Source: an uncultured Dysosmobacter sp. (GTDB lineage Bacteria > Bacillota > Clostridia > Oscillospirales > Oscillospiraceae). Taken from it: a stretch of DNA of 6,163 nucleotides. The position numbers and the translations under genes were made by a program. Under the pieces are notes generated by a model that worked only from the letters and a program-made list of their open reading frames with translations, made no database searches and was not told where the DNA came from. The stretch lies in the NCBI GenBank assembly GCA_934597465.1, contig CAKTSC010000093.1, forward strand, positions 1-6,163, in the 5' to 3' direction. The number at the start of each line of letters is the position of its first letter. The first letter of the stretch is position 1. Positions 5,096 to 6,163 of the stretch are shown here, in pieces.

Positions 5096-5118
5096 TGAGA
5101 TCCAAGGGAGGGATCTCA
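5096..5118 (+). promoter_or_regulatory. Inverted repeat enclosing the ribosome site of the XRE gene
   Basis: TGAGATCC (5096-5103), seven bases, GGATCTCA (5111-5118), ending directly at the ATG. The ribosome site GGGAGG (5107-5112) lies in the loop and first stem bases. As DNA this could be an operator; as RNA, an 8-bp hairpin that limits ribosome access. The sequence shows the symmetry clearly; which role applies is open. Confidence 0.6.
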
Positions 5119-5343
5119 ATGTATGAACACATGCGCGGCCTGCGGGAGGACAAGGACCTCTCCCAGGAGCAGGTGGCCGAGCTGCTGCAGGTCCACCAGA
5201 CCACCTATTCCGACTATGAGCTGGGCCGGGTGAACATCCCCGTATCCGCCCTCTGCCGCCTGGCAGAGTTCTACCACACCAGCATCGACTATCTCGTGGG
5301 CCTCACGGACGAGCGGCGGGCGTATCCCAGGAGGAAGGCATGA
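5119..5343 (+). CDS. Small XRE-family helix-turn-helix transcriptional regulator
   Basis: 74 residues. Nearly the whole protein is one Cro/C1-type helix-turn-helix domain (about 4-63): LREDKDLSQEQVAELLQVHQ (8-27) holds the first helices and the turn, TTYSDYELGR (28-37) the recognition helix, and LCRLAEFYHTSIDYLVGLTD (45-64) the closing helices. There is no effector or dimerisation domain beyond it. The tail DERRAYPRRKA is basic. The ATG follows GGGAGG by six bases. The stop overlaps the comF start by four bases (ATGA), so both proteins come from one mRNA. Palindromes upstream suggest that it controls its own operon. Its target and signal are unknown; similar short XRE proteins are very common in Clostridia. 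Confidence 0.92.
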   Translation: MYEHMRGLREDKDLSQEQVAELLQVHQTTYSDYELGRVNIPVSALCRLAEFYHTSIDYLVGLTDERRAYPRRKA

Positions 5344-6026
5344 GCTGGCGGGCGCGGATGGTGGACTTCCTGTTCCCGCCCAAGTGCCCCTTCTGCCGCC
5401 GGGTAACGGAGGGGCAGCGGGTCTGCCCGAAGTGCGAGAAGGCCCTTCCCTGGACGGAGGGGAAGGACCGGGAGCAAGTGCTCTCCGGCGGTCTTCGCTG
5501 CGCCTCGCCCCTCTGGTACGAGGACCTGGCCCGGGAGGGCATCCTCCGCTTCAAGTTCCACGGCGGGGCCGGGGCGGAGGTCCTGGGGGCGCTGCTGGCG
5601 GACTGCGCCGCGGAGCGCTACAGCGGGGAGTTCGACCTTGTCACCTGGGTGCCGGTGAGCAAAAAGCGCCGCCGGAAGCGGGGCTACGACCAGACGGAGC
5701 TGCTGGCCCGGAGCGCCTGCCGCCTCTGGGAGACGGAGCCGGTGCGGCTGCTCCAGAAGGTCACGGACAACCCCGCCCAGTCCAGCCTGCAGGGCGCGGC
5801 GGCACGGCGGGCCAACGTCCTGGGCGTCTACGACGCCGTGGGGGACTGCGCCGGAAAGCGGGTCCTGCTTCTGGACGACATCGTCACCACCGGCGAGACC
5901 CTGCGGGAGTGCGCCCGGGTGCTGCGGGACGCCGGAGCGGTGGAGATTCTGGCCCTGACCCTGGGCCGGACCCGGGAACGGAAGGAATCTTCCCCGGCGG
6001 TTGACGAACGGGGCAAGATGGGATAG
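5340..6026 (+). CDS. comF: ComF-family protein (phosphoribosyltransferase-like, competence-associated)
   Basis: 228 residues, normal for ComF/ComFC. The N-terminus has a zinc-ribbon pattern, CPFC (16-19) and CPKC (29-32). Then come RKRGYDQTELLAR (112-124) and NPAQSSLQGAAARRANVLGV (144-163), both family hallmarks. The phosphoribosyltransferase-type PRPP loop VLLLDDIVTTGETL follows at 175-188. In naturally competent bacteria ComFC helps imported single-stranded DNA enter the cytosol or be processed, working with the ComFA helicase; many non-competent Clostridia carry it with unknown function. No ComFA gene is beside it here. It starts four bases inside the end of the XRE gene and has no strong ribosome site of its own (AGGAGG at 5330-5335, inside the XRE gene, may serve it). 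The last 18 residues or so are charged and probably disordered. Its stop codon lies within the predicted promoter of the next gene. Confidence 0.93.
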   Translation: MSWRARMVDFLFPPKCPFCRRVTEGQRVCPKCEKALPWTEGKDREQVLSGGLRCASPLWYEDLAREGILRFKFHGGAGAEVLGALLADCAAERYSGEFDLVTWVPVSKKRRRKRGYDQTELLARSACRLWETEPVRLLQKVTDNPAQSSLQGAAARRANVLGVYDAVGDCAGKRVLLLDDIVTTGETLRECARVLRDAGAVEILALTLGRTRERKESSPAVDERGKMG

Positions 6027-6029
6027 AAT
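6001..6029 (+). promoter_or_regulatory. Predicted sigma-A promoter of the Mrp/NBP35-type gene
   Basis: TTGACG (6001-6006), a 17-base spacer and TAGAAT (6024-6029), one mismatch each from the sigma-A consensus. The TAG of the -10 box is the comF stop codon. Transcription would start near 6036, about 78 bases before the next ATG. Confidence 0.8.
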
Positions 6030-6052
6030 AAGAGAATACCTATCATATTTTC

Positions 6053-6069
6053 GGCCGCCCTTCGCGGCC
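6053..6069 (+). other. Stem-loop in the leader of the Mrp/NBP35-type gene
   Basis: GGCCGC (6053-6058) pairs with GCGGCC (6064-6069) around loop CCTTC. No T tract follows, so it is not a standard terminator for comF. CCGCC at 6075-6079 can also pair with GGCGG at 6088-6092, just before the ribosome site. This may be leader structure or a remnant of GC-rich repeats. Confidence 0.4.
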
Positions 6070-6113
6070 AGGATCCGCCCCGGCAACGGCGGCGGCAAGG
6101 AGGACGAGTTTCT

Positions 6114-6163
6114 ATGAGCGAATGCACCCACGACTGCTCCACCTGCGGCGAGAGCTGCGGCGA
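6114..6163 (+). CDS. Mrp/NBP35-type P-loop ATPase, N-terminal end (partial)
   Basis: Only 16 residues are visible before the window ends: MSECTHDCSTCGESCG. An N-terminus with four Cys in a C-x3-C-x2-C-x3-C spacing (residues 4, 8, 11 and 15) is typical of the Clostridial Mrp/NBP35 (ApbC) ATPases, which bind an iron-sulfur cluster and pass it to target proteins using a P-loop ATPase that would lie downstream. AAGGAGG (6097-6103) sits ten bases before the ATG, and a good promoter lies upstream. The call rests on a short Cys-rich start only; the Walker motif is outside the window. Confidence 0.72.
   Translation, partial: MSECTHDCSTCGESCG

Noticed and set aside
5289..6131. Minus-strand open frame of 280 codons opposite comF
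   Set aside because: It has Pro/Ala/Arg-rich composition without motifs, opposite a gene with clear zinc-ribbon and PRPP-loop motifs.

Overview
The window looks like chromosomal DNA of a GC-rich Clostridia member, most likely an Oscillospiraceae-type gut anaerobe (Flavonifractor/Lawsonibacter-like; the genus is a guess). The reasons are AGGAGG-type ribosome sites, Firmicutes-style genes (a sigma factor paired with an RsgI-like/PepSY protein, a small RelQ-type alarmone synthetase, an HrcA/CIRCE-controlled Hsp20, ComF, and an Mrp/NBP35 ATPase with a Cys-rich N-terminus), very GC-rich third codon positions, and a cluster of GTAGGGGCGG hairpin repeats. No insertion sequence, phage gene, tRNA or CRISPR array was seen.

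Layout. Bases 1-164 hold the end of rpsI (ribosomal protein S9) and its strong terminator. Bases 265-2246 are a translationally coupled pair: an ECF sigma factor and a single-pass membrane protein with an RsgI-like domain followed by three PepSY-type repeats. This reads as a cell-envelope signalling pair. A minus-strand TauE/SafE permease (2299-3027) converges on it, and one hairpin at 2261-2290 separates them. The permease and the plus-strand alarmone synthetase gene (3206-3880) are divergent and are driven by two almost mirror-image promoters.

Bases 3881-4206 hold no gene, only a cluster of short GC-rich palindromic repeats. Next, on the minus strand, comes an Hsp20 gene (4317-4757) with a strong terminator and a near-consensus promoter. 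That promoter's -35 box lies inside a CIRCE operator, so HrcA repression is likely. Bases 4928-5118 hold no gene but several inverted repeats built around AAGGG, the last one enclosing the ribosome site of a small XRE-type regulator (5119-5343). The regulator overlaps comF (5340-6026) by four bases. A good promoter ends on the comF stop codon and leads to an Mrp/NBP35-type ATPase whose first 16 residues are in the window (6114 onward).

Several genes have stress-related themes: envelope sensing, the stringent response, heat shock, and a small regulator with a competence-type protein. They are nevertheless separate transcription units, and nothing shows that they act as one system. No clearly new system was found. 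The most informative signals are the mirror-image divergent promoter pair, the CIRCE/promoter overlap, the operator-like repeats before the XRE gene, and the triple PepSY architecture.
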